IMG/VR virus record: IMGVR_UViG_3300009502_000127
Span: 1 to 34,906 of that record
Direction: 5' to 3' (one strand)
Source of the DNA: a virus
Length of the DNA stretch: 34,906 nucleotides
The number at the start of each line of letters is the position of its first letter. The first letter of the stretch is position 1. This document shows positions 21,732-29,563 of this stretch, piece after piece. Both the position numbers and the translations under genes were made by a program. Under the pieces are notes generated by a model, which ran no database searches, had not been told where the DNA came from, and saw only the letters and a list, made by a program, of their open reading frames with translations.

Positions 21732-21871
21732 CTTTTATGTTTTGCTTAGTCCCATGAATGCATTTTATGTACTTCTCAATAATCCCCTCGTGAATCTATC
21801 CCAATCTTGAATTTTTAGTTAATAATAAAAATAACTTTATGTTTGGCCTAGTCCCAAGAATGCATTTTATT
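21732..21871 (+). repeat. Direct repeat between terS and terL (candidate packaging site)
   Basis: Two ~36-nt copies (21732-21771 and 21834-21871) share TTTATGTTT, TAGTCCCA and GAATGCATTTTAT in the same order, about 100 nt apart. The location between the terminase genes is where pac or cos sequences, or TerS-binding sites, may lie. The function is inferred from position. Confidence 0.6.
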
Positions 21872-21897
21872 GCGCCACAAGATAAAAGGAATGAAAC

Positions 21898-23280
21898 GTG
21901 GGAGCCGTAAATAAATTAGAAGCGCAAAATATATTATCCCGCTCCATTTCTGATCCAGATTTCTTCCTTAGAAATATATTAGGTAAGGATGCATGGCAAA
22001 AACAAATTGAGATTATGGAATCCGTACGAGATAATAAACGTACTAGTTGTAGGAGTTGCCACGGAATTGGAAAAACTGCTTGTGCTGCTTGGACTATTCT
22101 CTGGTTTCTATATACGCATCCAGATAGTGTTGTCGTTAATTTATCTCCGACATGGAGACAGACAGAACAACTCATTTGGCGTGAAATCCGATCAGCGCAT
22201 GCACAGACAAAATATCCATTAGGCGGTACACTCCTTAATACACGACTAGACTTAGGCCCCACATGGTATGCTATAGGTGTTAGCGCCGATAAGCCAGAAA
22301 ATGTGCAGGGATATCACGCAAAGAGTGGACATATCCTCTTCGTTTATGATGAAGCCAGTGGTATTGATCAGGATATCTTTGATGCCAGTCAAGGATCACT
22401 TGCCAGTGAAGGCAGTAGGCTTTTACTTATTGGTAATCCTACACAAACAAGTGGTGAGTTTTACGAATCCTTCCGATCACCTCTCTACCACACCATACAT
22501 ATCTCCGCATTTGATACCCCCAATTTTACAGATCCTGATACGACACACTTCCGTCCCTATCTTATTACGCCTGATTGGGTGGAGGATAAACGTAAGGCGT
22601 GGGGAGAAGATAGTCCACTCTGGGATTCTAGAGTTCTTGGTGACTTTCCTAGAAGTTCTGACGATACTCTTATCTCATTAGTTGATATTGAAAAGGCCCA
22701 GCTAAGATTCTCAGAACCATTAGACGCTACTAAGCCTATACGACTCGGAGTGGATGTTGCTAGGTTCGGCAGCGATAGCACGATTATCACAAAAAGTCAA
22801 GGACTCCATGCCTCAGTCATAAAAACCATTACGAAGATGGATACGATGGTGGTGAGCGGAGAGGTAGTAGATGCCTCTCGTAGCACAGGAGCCACACATA
22901 TTAATGTGGATGTAGGCGGCTTAGGTGCTGGCGTTGTTGACAGATTAACCGAGTTAAAAATGCCTGTACTCGGTATTAATAGTAGTAGTAGTCCTATTGA
23001 TAAAGAAGCCTATATTAATTTGCGAGCCGAACTCTATTGCAATCTGAGAGATGAATTTAAAGCTGGCACCATTGCTATTGATCCTCATGATAAAGAATTA
23101 GAGGCCGAACTCTCATCGCTTAAATATAAATTTACATCTGCGGGTAAATATCAGATTGAGTCTAAGGAAGAAATTAAGAAGCGCAGTGGTGGAAAATCTC
23201 CAGATAGAGCCGATAGTCTCTGCTTATCACGTTATGCCAAAGTAAAACCAAGCTTCAAGTTCCATTGGCCTCAGGGATAG
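21898..23280 (+). CDS. terL: Terminase large subunit
   Basis: A 460-aa DNA-packaging motor. The start is a GTG with AAAAGGA seven bases upstream. ATPase: Walker A CRSCHGIGKT (51-60), adenine/arginine region LSPTWRQTEQ (~82-91), Walker B ILFVYDEA (146-153), coupling motif LLLIGNP (175-181). RNase H-like nuclease: D286 in RLGVDVARFGSDSTII, D338 in INVDVGGLGAGVVDRL, and D436/D439 in SPDRADSLCLSRY. It translocates DNA into the prohead and cuts it. Length and motif order are complete. A Y-form GATC element lies near the N-terminus (residues 14-22, RSISDPDFF), in front of the ATPase domain. Confidence 0.93.
   Translation: MGAVNKLEAQNILSRSISDPDFFLRNILGKDAWQKQIEIMESVRDNKRTSCRSCHGIGKTACAAWTILWFLYTHPDSVVVNLSPTWRQTEQLIWREIRSAHAQTKYPLGGTLLNTRLDLGPTWYAIGVSADKPENVQGYHAKSGHILFVYDEASGIDQDIFDASQGSLASEGSRLLLIGNPTQTSGEFYESFRSPLYHTIHISAFDTPNFTDPDTTHFRPYLITPDWVEDKRKAWGEDSPLWDSRVLGDFPRSSDDTLISLVDIEKAQLRFSEPLDATKPIRLGVDVARFGSDSTIITKSQGLHASVIKTITKMDTMVVSGEVVDASRSTGATHINVDVGGLGAGVVDRLTELKMPVLGINSSSSPIDKEAYINLRAELYCNLRDEFKAGTIAIDPHDKELEAELSSLKYKFTSAGKYQIESKEEIKKRSGGKSPDRADSLCLSRYAKVKPSFKFHWPQG
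21941..21963 (-). repeat. GATC-core element inside terL, Y form in the sense strand
   Basis: GCTCCATTTCTGATCCAGAT then TTC matches the consensus closely and encodes S-I-S-D-P-D-F. Confidence 0.85.
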
Positions 23281-23302
23281 TAGTAATTGGGCAATAATAA
23301 AA

Positions 23303-23326
23303 TCTCCTCTTTTGATCCTGATTAAA
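23303..23326 (-). repeat. GATC-core element, Y form
   Basis: TCTCCTCTTTTGATCCTGAT then TAAA, 22 nt after the terL stop and just before the 14-nt tandem repeats. Confidence 0.85.
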
Positions 23327-23335
23327 GACTCTAGT

Positions 23336-23390
23336 AATGATTAACAATCAATGATTGACAATCAATAATTGACAACTAATGATTAGAACT
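23336..23390 (+). repeat. 14-bp tandem repeats upstream of the portal gene
   Basis: AATGATTAACAATC, AATGATTGACAATC, AATAATTGACAACT and a 13-nt AATGATTAGAACT follow one another. Two units create TTGACA boxes. Confidence 0.85.
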
Positions 23391-23398
23391 AATATAAT
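23369..23398 (+). promoter_or_regulatory. Consensus sigma70-type promoter
   Basis: TTGACA (23369-23374), an 18-nt spacer, and TATAAT (23393-23398) form a perfect pair of consensus boxes. The -10 box abuts the first portal ATG (23399), so a transcript starting ~7 nt downstream would favour the second in-frame ATG at 23417. Confidence 0.65.
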
Positions 23399-24820
23399 AT
23401 GGGTAATATATCAACCATGAGTAATAACTGGTTCTCTAACATATTTCATAGAAAAAGTCAAGTACCTGCTCTTATAAGTACTGCAGCAACACCTGTAAGT
23501 CTTAAATCTATTACAGGTGACGTTGGTGCAAATATTATCTTTAACAATGCTGATGGTACATTTCCAGGTGCAACGGCATGGGGCAATCTTGATAATCCTA
23601 GTGTTATTTCTACCAACTTTTTCGCCTATTATAACGAGGGTTATTTAGCCAATCCTATCGTCTATGCCGCCATAGAATCTATTGCATGGGCCATGGCAGG
23701 GATTCCGCTGAGAGTCTATCGAAATACGGGCCAGACAGCAGATATTAATCCAGAGATTCAGAACCATCCACTCGCCAAGCTCTTACGTAGCCCTAATCCT
23801 GATTGGGGTATGTCAGAAATTATCTATCAGGCTGCCGTATCCTATCAAGTCTGTGGTAATGCCTATATCCATGTCATTGGCCCAGATATTAAAGGTACAG
23901 GTAATCCCTGTATCATTGATACAGTGCCTGCCTGTTATATGCTGCCTATTCCGGCTGCCAATCAGCGAACAGTGGACTACTATAGTTATGCCATTCCATC
24001 AGAGACTGATGCCCACATGTTGAAAGATACGATCTGTCACATTCGAACGTATAACCCCAAATATCAGTATTTTGGCCTTCCACCGCTCATGGCCGCTGCC
24101 AAATCTATTGATCTCAATAATGAAGCACGAACGTTTAACTATCACTATATGAAGAATAATGGTGTACCAAGTGGCATCCTGAGCGTAGATCCTGAGATTA
24201 CATTACCAACTGATGAAGATTTAGAACAGATTCATGATGATGTCAAGCTACATTGGCAGGGAAGCCTGAATGCCAAAAGTCCAGCAGTCATTCCGCCCGG
24301 ATTTAAGTATGAAAAGATTGGCTCTGAACCCGAAGATATGTGTTGGAAAGAAACGCTAGAAACATCAGCAGCCGAAATCTGCAATGTATTACAATTCCCC
24401 GTTGTGCTCCTATCCATCAAGGATACTACCTATAATAATTATGCGACGGCACGTAGAGCCTTATATCAAGAAACAGTCATACCATTACTCAAAAGATTCT
24501 GCGGCCAACTCTCACGTCATATGCAGTCACGCTATCGAGATCCAGATCTCTATATTGATTTTCGTGTGGAAGATATTGAGGCTCTCAGCGTTGATGCTGA
24601 TCTTCAAGCCGAAACATTAGCCAAGAGCAAATTCCTCACTGTCAATGAAATGCGAGAAGCGACAGGCATGGGCCCAATTGCTTCGCCTGCCGGTGATCAA
24701 CTGATTATGCCCACTGGGAGTAATACACTGGAAAATATTCTCAATGGTGTTGCGGCCCCTAAGCTGTCTCCTGCCATAAATTCTACAGCTATAGCAGATT
24801 CCCTCATAGAGAATATATAA
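23399..24820 (+). CDS. Portal protein (HK97-type)
   Basis: A 473-aa portal: the ring of twelve subunits at the capsid vertex through which DNA enters and leaves, and to which the terminase and connectors bind. Family signatures include the N-terminal V-Y-A-A-I-E-S-I-A-W-A-M-A-G-I-P-L-R-V-Y segment, HPLAKLLRSPNPDWGMSEI, VCGNAYIHV, ICHIRTYNPKYQYFGLPPLM, ARTFNYHYMKNNGVPSGILS, the helix ICNVLQFPVVLLS, and the C-terminal LTVNEMREATGMGPI block. The length is normal. Alternative start at 23417 (MSNNWFSNIF), which a promoter overlapping the first ATG may favour. The stop directly abuts a small downstream ATG. Confidence 0.92.
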   Translation: MGNISTMSNNWFSNIFHRKSQVPALISTAATPVSLKSITGDVGANIIFNNADGTFPGATAWGNLDNPSVISTNFFAYYNEGYLANPIVYAAIESIAWAMAGIPLRVYRNTGQTADINPEIQNHPLAKLLRSPNPDWGMSEIIYQAAVSYQVCGNAYIHVIGPDIKGTGNPCIIDTVPACYMLPIPAANQRTVDYYSYAIPSETDAHMLKDTICHIRTYNPKYQYFGLPPLMAAAKSIDLNNEARTFNYHYMKNNGVPSGILSVDPEITLPTDEDLEQIHDDVKLHWQGSLNAKSPAVIPPGFKYEKIGSEPEDMCWKETLETSAAEICNVLQFPVVLLSIKDTTYNNYATARRALYQETVIPLLKRFCGQLSRHMQSRYRDPDLYIDFRVEDIEALSVDADLQAETLAKSKFLTVNEMREATGMGPIASPAGDQLIMPTGSNTLENILNGVAAPKLSPAINSTAIADSLIENI

Positions 24821-25012
24821 ATGTGTATTTATCCTACCTGTAGTAAGCATCCAGGAATATGCATTTTTCAAGAATGCTGTGCTTCGTATCCAATGTGCCA
24901 ACATCGTGATGCATTAGCCACATGGATACAAGAAGAGGCAAGACGGTGGGATATACTGGCATCACATATTAGAGTAGAAACAAAACCTATAGTTGCTCCA
25001 GAACATAAGTAA
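24821..25012 (+). CDS. Small Cys-rich protein between portal and protease
   Basis: A 63-aa frame whose ATG follows the portal stop without a gap. It is rich in cysteines in its first half (MCIYPTCSKHPGICIFQECC ... MCQHRD: six Cys and two His among ~28 residues), consistent with a small zinc-binding domain, and has a helical second half (ALATWIQEEARRWDILASHI). There is no separate ribosome-binding site, so expression would depend on coupling to portal translation. I do not recognise it; the abutting start and tidy fit before the next elements support it being real. Confidence 0.5.
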   Translation: MCIYPTCSKHPGICIFQECCASYPMCQHRDALATWIQEEARRWDILASHIRVETKPIVAPEHK

Positions 25013-25085
25013 TAGTCTTGATCAAAGATGGGTAGTATGATACTCCAGATAAAACTTCCACCCTCTTTCTGATCCTGACTAAAAA
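25013..25085. repeat. GATC-core element pair: P form 25013-25034, Y form 25058-25085
   Basis: The P copy (TAGTCTTGATCAAAGATGGG) begins at the preceding stop. The Y copy (CCACCCTCTTTCTGATCCTG) lies 37 nt before the protease ATG. An 11-codon frame (25037-25072) spans the gap and stops at the TGA of the Y copy. Confidence 0.8.
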
Positions 25086-25122
25086 CATACGCATTATATG
25101 CTATAAAGGTATACGATATACT

Positions 25123-26151
25123 ATGAAGACACCCATACAAGATAAAAAGCAAGTCTTTGCTCCCATGATGCTCAAGAAGTCTGATGATGGTATTGACGGC
25201 ATCATCGCAGGAATTGCAAACTGTACTGAAATGGTAGACTTAGGTGATGATAGAATCCTGGCCGGTGCCTTCAATAAAACACTGATTGAGAATCATTATA
25301 AGTTTATGTTGAATATTGATCATATGCGTGGACTAGAATCTGAGATTGGTGTTGGTTTTTTCTCGATGAAGGGTAATGATCTTATTCTTGAGCGAGGCAT
25401 TTTAAATCTTAATAAGGCGCATGTTACTCGGGAAATATTACCTACACTCATACAACGCCAAGAATATGGTATTCCTGCTGGACTCAGCATTGAATATATG
25501 CCAGTCAAGTTTCGGTTTGTTGAAGAGAATGGTGTCTCTATTCGTGAAATTTCAGAACTCAAACTCTATAAAATTTCTATTGTGGATAATCCCATGTCTC
25601 AGAATGCTGATGGCACTCGGGGCTCATTCCTTGATAGTATTAAGTCATACAAAGAAGGTGTACATTATAAAATGGATACTCCGACGACTACAGAAATAAA
25701 AGTTGAAGAGACAACTACAGCAGAACTTACACACAAACAAGCAAAGAAAGCAAAGAAAGCTGCCAAAATTGCAAAACTTTTGCTTCAGAATAAAGAAATA
25801 ATTCCATCCCCTATTTCTGATCAAGATAAAGACATCAGTACTACTAGTATAGTAGAACAGAAAGTCGGTAAACCTATTAAGAAAGAAACACTTGATGCCT
25901 GTATGAAATCTATACATGAATTAGGACTCGATCTTACAGGATATAAAGCGGCCCATAAAGCCTATCATAAATCAGTATCTGCACATATTGCCAATCTGAA
26001 GTCTATCCTTCAGCCGTCAACCACTCCAGATGATAGTCAGGAGCCGAATGACACTGATCCCGATACAACGGAAGATTGCGGAAAATCCGCAGTATGTTTG
26101 CCTACGATGGCAGAACTTATCCTTGCTGAACTTCAGAAGCAGTCAGCCTAA
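25123..26151 (+). CDS. Prohead maturation protease (HK97/S78-type), with scaffold-like C-terminus
   Basis: A 342-aa serine protease that cleaves the capsid N-terminal domains during maturation. Visible features: GIIAGIANCTEMVDLGDDRI and LAGAF (~27-50), the catalytic His region FMLNIDHMRG (H67), and the Ser motif GIPAGLSIEYMP (S122), followed by the ELKLYKISIVDNPMSQNA strand that closes the fold. Residues ~190-342 are Lys/Glu/Thr-rich and low complexity with helical segments (KQAKKAKKAAKIAKLL), which could act as an internal scaffold fused to the protease; no separate scaffold gene is visible. A GATC element is embedded in this tail (PISDQDKDIS). It lies directly upstream of the capsid gene. 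Confidence 0.88.
   Translation: MKTPIQDKKQVFAPMMLKKSDDGIDGIIAGIANCTEMVDLGDDRILAGAFNKTLIENHYKFMLNIDHMRGLESEIGVGFFSMKGNDLILERGILNLNKAHVTREILPTLIQRQEYGIPAGLSIEYMPVKFRFVEENGVSIREISELKLYKISIVDNPMSQNADGTRGSFLDSIKSYKEGVHYKMDTPTTTEIKVEETTTAELTHKQAKKAKKAAKIAKLLLQNKEIIPSPISDQDKDISTTSIVEQKVGKPIKKETLDACMKSIHELGLDLTGYKAAHKAYHKSVSAHIANLKSILQPSTTPDDSQEPNDTDPDTTEDCGKSAVCLPTMAELILAELQKQSA
25806..25830 (-). repeat. GATC-core element inside the protease gene, Y form in the sense strand
   Basis: ATCCCCTATTTCTGATCAAG then ATAAA, read as S-P-I-S-D-Q-D-K in the variable C-terminal tail. Confidence 0.8.
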
Positions 26152-26204
26152 ACCACAAAACTCTAACTATTATAGTATCCATAGAGATACGGGAGAAATT
26201 AATC

Positions 26205-27449
26205 ATGGGAAATGAATTCAAAGCTGCAGAAAAAGAAGCCAAGCAGCTCGCTATTGAAATTGCGGACAAAGCCAGTCATGCTGATGTAGAGCAAGTAAAG
26301 ACTGATCTGTTAGCTGCACTGGACACTAAGTTCGCCGAGCAGAATCGTGTTGCTGCTACTACTGGTACAACTCCTTCTAAAGCCGATGTTGCCAAAGAGA
26401 TCAAAGCCCTCATGGGTAATTCTGATCTTCGTACCACTATTGAAGAAGACAAAGCCTATGCCGCTTATCTCTCTAAGGGCATGAATCAAATGACACAGGC
26501 TGAAGTGAAGAGCTTAGGTTCTTATGCCGTGTCCGACGGCGGAATTTTAGTGCCACCTGAAGTTCGTGCTCAAATCATCTATCGTTTGCTCAACGTTGTT
26601 AATGTTCGAAATCTTGCCACCATTATCACCACCAATCCTGGTGTAGATGTCAGTTTCCCAACATTAGGCTTCTCAGTAACAGACTCCTGGAAGCAAGAGG
26701 GTGAGACTGTTGCTGTGGATACATTATCTGCACCATTTGGTAAGAAATCCCTACATACCCACAAGCACCAGAATATCTTCAAAGTTCCCAATCAACTCAT
26801 CAATTCTTCAATCGTCAATGTTGAGTCCACAGTGGTTGATTGGTATGTCAAGAATATTGCCCTCATTGAAGAGAATAAATACTTTAATGGTAATGGACAA
26901 GGTGTTCCTACTGGCTTACTGTCTAAAGATGCTGCTGGCAATCTCATCCTACCATCCGTGAATGCTGCAACGAGTGCTTCCGTGCCACTGTCCATTGCTG
27001 ACGTGCTTTCTCTTCCTTATCAGATTAAGGCCCAGTATCGAAACAAGGGTGTTGGTAAGCCTGCATTCATGGTTCCCCGTGGTGGAGTGTCCTATTTGCG
27101 TTCATTACTCGCCACGACTGGACAACCCATCTGGAGTGATATGCTCACTGCCGTTTCTGGACAGCCTCCTATGTTAGCCGGTTATCCTGTCTATGAAACC
27201 GAATATATTCTGACTGCTCTAGGAACTGTGACATTAAATAACTATGCAAGTTCAGTGACTGGTGATCCTCTCATGATCTTTGGTGACTTCAGCTACTACT
27301 GGATTGCTGATAGTACCCAACTCGAAGTGTTCCGTCTCAATGAACTGTATGCTGCCACTGATGAAGTTGGCTATCGCATCACCAAATGGACTGATGGCGC
27401 TCCAGTGGTTGCAGAAGCCTTTAGCGTTCTACTACGTAAGACTGCCTAA
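26205..27449 (+). CDS. Major capsid protein (HK97 fold)
   Basis: A 414-aa protein of the phage_capsid/HK97 family. Residues ~1-100 form a charged helical delta-like domain (AAEKEAKQLAIEIADKAS ... VEQVKTDLLAALDTKFAEQN) presumably removed by the upstream protease. The shell domain starts near SDGGILVPPEVRAQI, followed by VRNLATIITTNPGVDVSFPT, the E-loop region with W-K-Q-E-G-E-T and FGKKSLHTHKHQNIFKVPNQ, NKYFNGNGQGVPTGLLS, PAFMVPRGGVSYLRSLLATT and the C-terminal YRITKWTDGAPVVAEAF. GGGAGAAATTAATC precedes the ATG. Codons such as ATC, ACC and GCC are more frequent here than in its neighbours, consistent with high expression. I see no basis to infer covalent cross-linking. Confidence 0.93.
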   Translation: MGNEFKAAEKEAKQLAIEIADKASHADVEQVKTDLLAALDTKFAEQNRVAATTGTTPSKADVAKEIKALMGNSDLRTTIEEDKAYAAYLSKGMNQMTQAEVKSLGSYAVSDGGILVPPEVRAQIIYRLLNVVNVRNLATIITTNPGVDVSFPTLGFSVTDSWKQEGETVAVDTLSAPFGKKSLHTHKHQNIFKVPNQLINSSIVNVESTVVDWYVKNIALIEENKYFNGNGQGVPTGLLSKDAAGNLILPSVNAATSASVPLSIADVLSLPYQIKAQYRNKGVGKPAFMVPRGGVSYLRSLLATTGQPIWSDMLTAVSGQPPMLAGYPVYETEYILTALGTVTLNNYASSVTGDPLMIFGDFSYYWIADSTQLEVFRLNELYAATDEVGYRITKWTDGAPVVAEAFSVLLRKTA

Positions 27450-27457
27450 GTAGTAAA

Positions 27458-27526
27458 CTTTTTATCTGGATCAAAGAAGGGTGGTTCGAATTTATAAAAA
27501 TCCCCCTCTTTTGATCCTGATAAAAG
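27458..27526. repeat. GATC-core element pair: P form 27458-27484, Y form 27501-27526
   Basis: This is the tightest pair. CTTTTTATCTGGATCAAAGA then AGGGTGG faces TCCCCCTCTTTTGATCCTGA then TAAAAG across a 16-nt loop. About 20 of 25 positions pair, making a strong stem-loop just after the capsid gene. Confidence 0.88.
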
Positions 27527-27587
27527 AACTTCCTCACTCAATATATATAGTAGATGTTCAATATACATCTTATAAGGATACAATACC

Positions 27588-28019
27588 ATGTCATTTGTTA
27601 ATGATCTCACCCAGTTAGTTCCTAAGGCTGTTATTGCAGCGGGAACCTATAAAGGAAGCACCAATCCTACCAATGCTGTCATCGACACCTTTGGTTCTGA
27701 AAGTGGTGTCCTATTAATTTGCAACTGCACGGCACTCACTGATGCCCAAACCCTCTCTGTCACCCTCTGCAACAATGCTGATGGTACCACTGGTGCTGTG
27801 ACGCTTGATGCATTGCTTGCCACCAATCCAGAAGCCGTTGTGGGTTCTACCACCGCTGCTGTCTTTGAAGCCCTTGCCGGTACGGGTATCACCAAATTAC
27901 AGGTTCGTGCCCAGAACTATCGTTATGTCACTGTCACCTGCACTGGTGCTGGTGGAACTGGCGCTGCCTTCTCTATCTTAGCCATCGTGGGCCCTCAGAA
28001 TTCCGTTAACACGTTCTAA
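27588..28019 (+). CDS. Small head protein (putative decoration/stabilisation protein)
   Basis: A 143-aa protein right after the major capsid gene, with AAGGATACAATACC before the ATG. It is beta-rich with motifs MSFVNDLTQLVPKAVIAAGT, SGVLLICNCTALTDAQTLSV and the C-terminal NYRYVTVTCTGAGGTGAAFS. The same N- and C-terminal blocks flank an inserted domain in the 264-aa protein at 28723-29517, so the two are paralogues. Position and size fit a capsid decoration or stabilisation protein, and its codon use resembles that of the capsid gene. The exact role is inferred from context. Confidence 0.65.
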   Translation: MSFVNDLTQLVPKAVIAAGTYKGSTNPTNAVIDTFGSESGVLLICNCTALTDAQTLSVTLCNNADGTTGAVTLDALLATNPEAVVGSTTAAVFEALAGTGITKLQVRAQNYRYVTVTCTGAGGTGAAFSILAIVGPQNSVNTF

Positions 28020-28040
28020 GTAAGCCCTTGCTACGCTGTT

Positions 28041-28083
28041 AGTCCCACCCTGTAAGTTTTTCCTTTCTTGCAGGGCCGGGACT
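28041..28083 (+). terminator. Strong stem-loop after the capsid/decoration genes
   Basis: AGTCCC (28041-28046) pairs with GGGACT (28078-28083), and CCCTGTAAG (28048-28056) pairs with CTTGCAGGG (28067-28075) with one G-U; the loop is 10 nt. There is no T-run, so it may be an mRNA 3'-end stabiliser or attenuator rather than a classic terminator. Confidence 0.6.
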
Positions 28084-28130
28084 AGCCCTAGCCATAGCCC
28101 TAGCCATAGCCCTAGCCATAGCCCTAGTCC
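28083..28130 (+). repeat. 12-bp tandem repeat (TAGCCCTAGCCA)3-4
   Basis: Three perfect units and a diverged fourth follow the stem-loop. Non-coding, ending ~40 nt before the next ribosome-binding site. Confidence 0.9.
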
Positions 28131-28183
28131 TAGTCCATATATTCTACGAGAGAATAACAAACAATTAAAGGAAAGGAGTAGTT

Positions 28184-28723
28184 GTGGATACAATTATTGT
28201 ACCAGCGGCAAGTCCAGTTACGATAGAAATGATTGCAGAGATGGGCATCATTGATCCAGGACTCGATGCCACCAGAATTCAGCGGCTCATTAATGCGGGC
28301 ACGGATCTCTGCCAGCAATATAGTGGTGTGGCGTTATTGCCCCAGACACGTCGCTGTATTATAGATAGTGCTGATGGCACATTACCAAAGTCTCCTGTCA
28401 TTGCTATCCTATCACTCTCTGGATATAATAGCTATACCCATACTACCACGACACTTGTTGCTGGATCAGATACTGGGGTATCAGACTATTATTTACATAC
28501 ACAGAAATATCCAAATGCGATTGAGTTTTTAACCTCGTATTGGCGTCCAGCCGAAGTGACATGTACCTATGTCTGCGGATATGTTGATGCAAGTCATATA
28601 CCATCCAATCTTATTAGTGGTATCATCAATTATGTACTCGAAAACTACGAGAACCCAACTGCAGGTATCAGTCTCGCAACGTATAAATTATTTACCAGTG
28701 GCGGTAATATAAGGATTAGATAA
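28184..28723 (+). CDS. Head-tail connector (gp6-like adaptor)
   Basis: A 179-aa protein starting at GTG with an excellent ribosome-binding site (AAAGGAAAGGAG) a few bases upstream. It has the layout of HK97 gp6/SPP1 gp15-type adaptors: an N-terminal helix pair (ATRIQRLINAGTDLCQQYSG), a beta hairpin (RRCIIDSADGTLPKSPVIAI), then W-R-P-A-E-V-T-C-T-Y-V-C-G-Y and a C-terminal helix (ISGIINYVLENYENP). These proteins form a ring under the portal. The gene ends in a TAATG overlap with the next gene. Confidence 0.78.
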   Translation: MDTIIVPAASPVTIEMIAEMGIIDPGLDATRIQRLINAGTDLCQQYSGVALLPQTRRCIIDSADGTLPKSPVIAILSLSGYNSYTHTTTTLVAGSDTGVSDYYLHTQKYPNAIEFLTSYWRPAEVTCTYVCGYVDASHIPSNLISGIINYVLENYENPTAGISLATYKLFTSGGNIRIR

Positions 28724-29517
28724 TGGGACTCTATAATGATTTAACAAGCGGCAGTAAAGTTTCTGCCATTATACCAGCAGGTACATATAATAGTGGTAAT
28801 AACCCCGTATCACAAGTACTGAATATGGAAGGGTATCCTGATGGTGTACTCTTTATGGTTATTGCTGGTGCTGTCACGAATGCACAATCATTTAGCCTAC
28901 AAGTATCGAATACCGTCACAGCGGTTCCTGCTGTACAGTCGTCACTCACCACACTACTGACTGGCACGAATAATGATTTGAAATTTAGTGCCGTGCCTAT
29001 TGGTGTATTAGGCATGGGTATTAACATCACCTATGTTGATCCATCAGATGTGAGTCAGTCCTTAGGTATTACGGTAACTGGTAGAGCTATTCGTATAAGT
29101 CTTGCTACAGATGATACTGGAACCATCACCACGATTGCTAGCGATATTTCAGCACTGATATTAGCTACTCCTGCTGCACATGCACTTGTGACTGTGGCAA
29201 ATGCAACAGGTAATAATGGTACTGGTGTCGTCACTGCGCTGACAAAAACACCACTTGCTAGCGGGGCAAATGCTACCTATGCACTTGTGTCTCCCTATAC
29301 CTTAGTAAGTGGTACTGATGATTTTGCCATGATTCCTCATGGTGCTCTTGCTACATTAGGTGTTGCAACGACACAGGCAAATGCTGCCTATAATATTTGT
29401 CAATATCGTGGTAATTATCAATATGTTCAACTCGTAAGTACTGGCGCTGGTATCACTGGTGCTGTGTATGCTGTATATGCCTATCAAGCATCACTACTAT
29501 CTATTAATGGGTTTTAA
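28723..29517 (+). CDS. Larger paralogue of the small head protein with an inserted structural module
   Basis: A 264-aa protein. Residues 1-65 (MGLYNDLTSGSKVSAIIPAG ... DGVLFMVIAGAVTNAQSFSL) and the C-terminal ~45 (NYQYVQLVSTGAGITGAVYA) align with the 143-aa protein at 27588-28019. Between them, residues ~83-173 hold a separate module (NNDLKFSAVPIGVLGMGINI, TYVDP, RAIRISLATDDTGTITTIAS, ATGNNGTGVVTAL) that also occurs in the hub-like protein at 4588. This pattern indicates duplication and module insertion. It is likely a virion surface or head protein. Its start overlaps the connector stop by one base, so the two are translationally coupled. Confidence 0.7.
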   Translation: MGLYNDLTSGSKVSAIIPAGTYNSGNNPVSQVLNMEGYPDGVLFMVIAGAVTNAQSFSLQVSNTVTAVPAVQSSLTTLLTGTNNDLKFSAVPIGVLGMGINITYVDPSDVSQSLGITVTGRAIRISLATDDTGTITTIASDISALILATPAAHALVTVANATGNNGTGVVTALTKTPLASGANATYALVSPYTLVSGTDDFAMIPHGALATLGVATTQANAAYNICQYRGNYQYVQLVSTGAGITGAVYAVYAYQASLLSINGF

Positions 29518-29528
29518 GTCGTACTATA

Positions 29529-29558
29529 GTTTTTAATCTGGATCAAAAAAGCAGGGTA
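29529..29558 (+). repeat. GATC-core element, P form
   Basis: GTTTTTAATCTGGATCAAAA then AAGCAGGG, ending five bases before the ATG at 29564 and supplying its ribosome-binding site. Confidence 0.88.
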
Positions 29559-29563
29559 ATATT

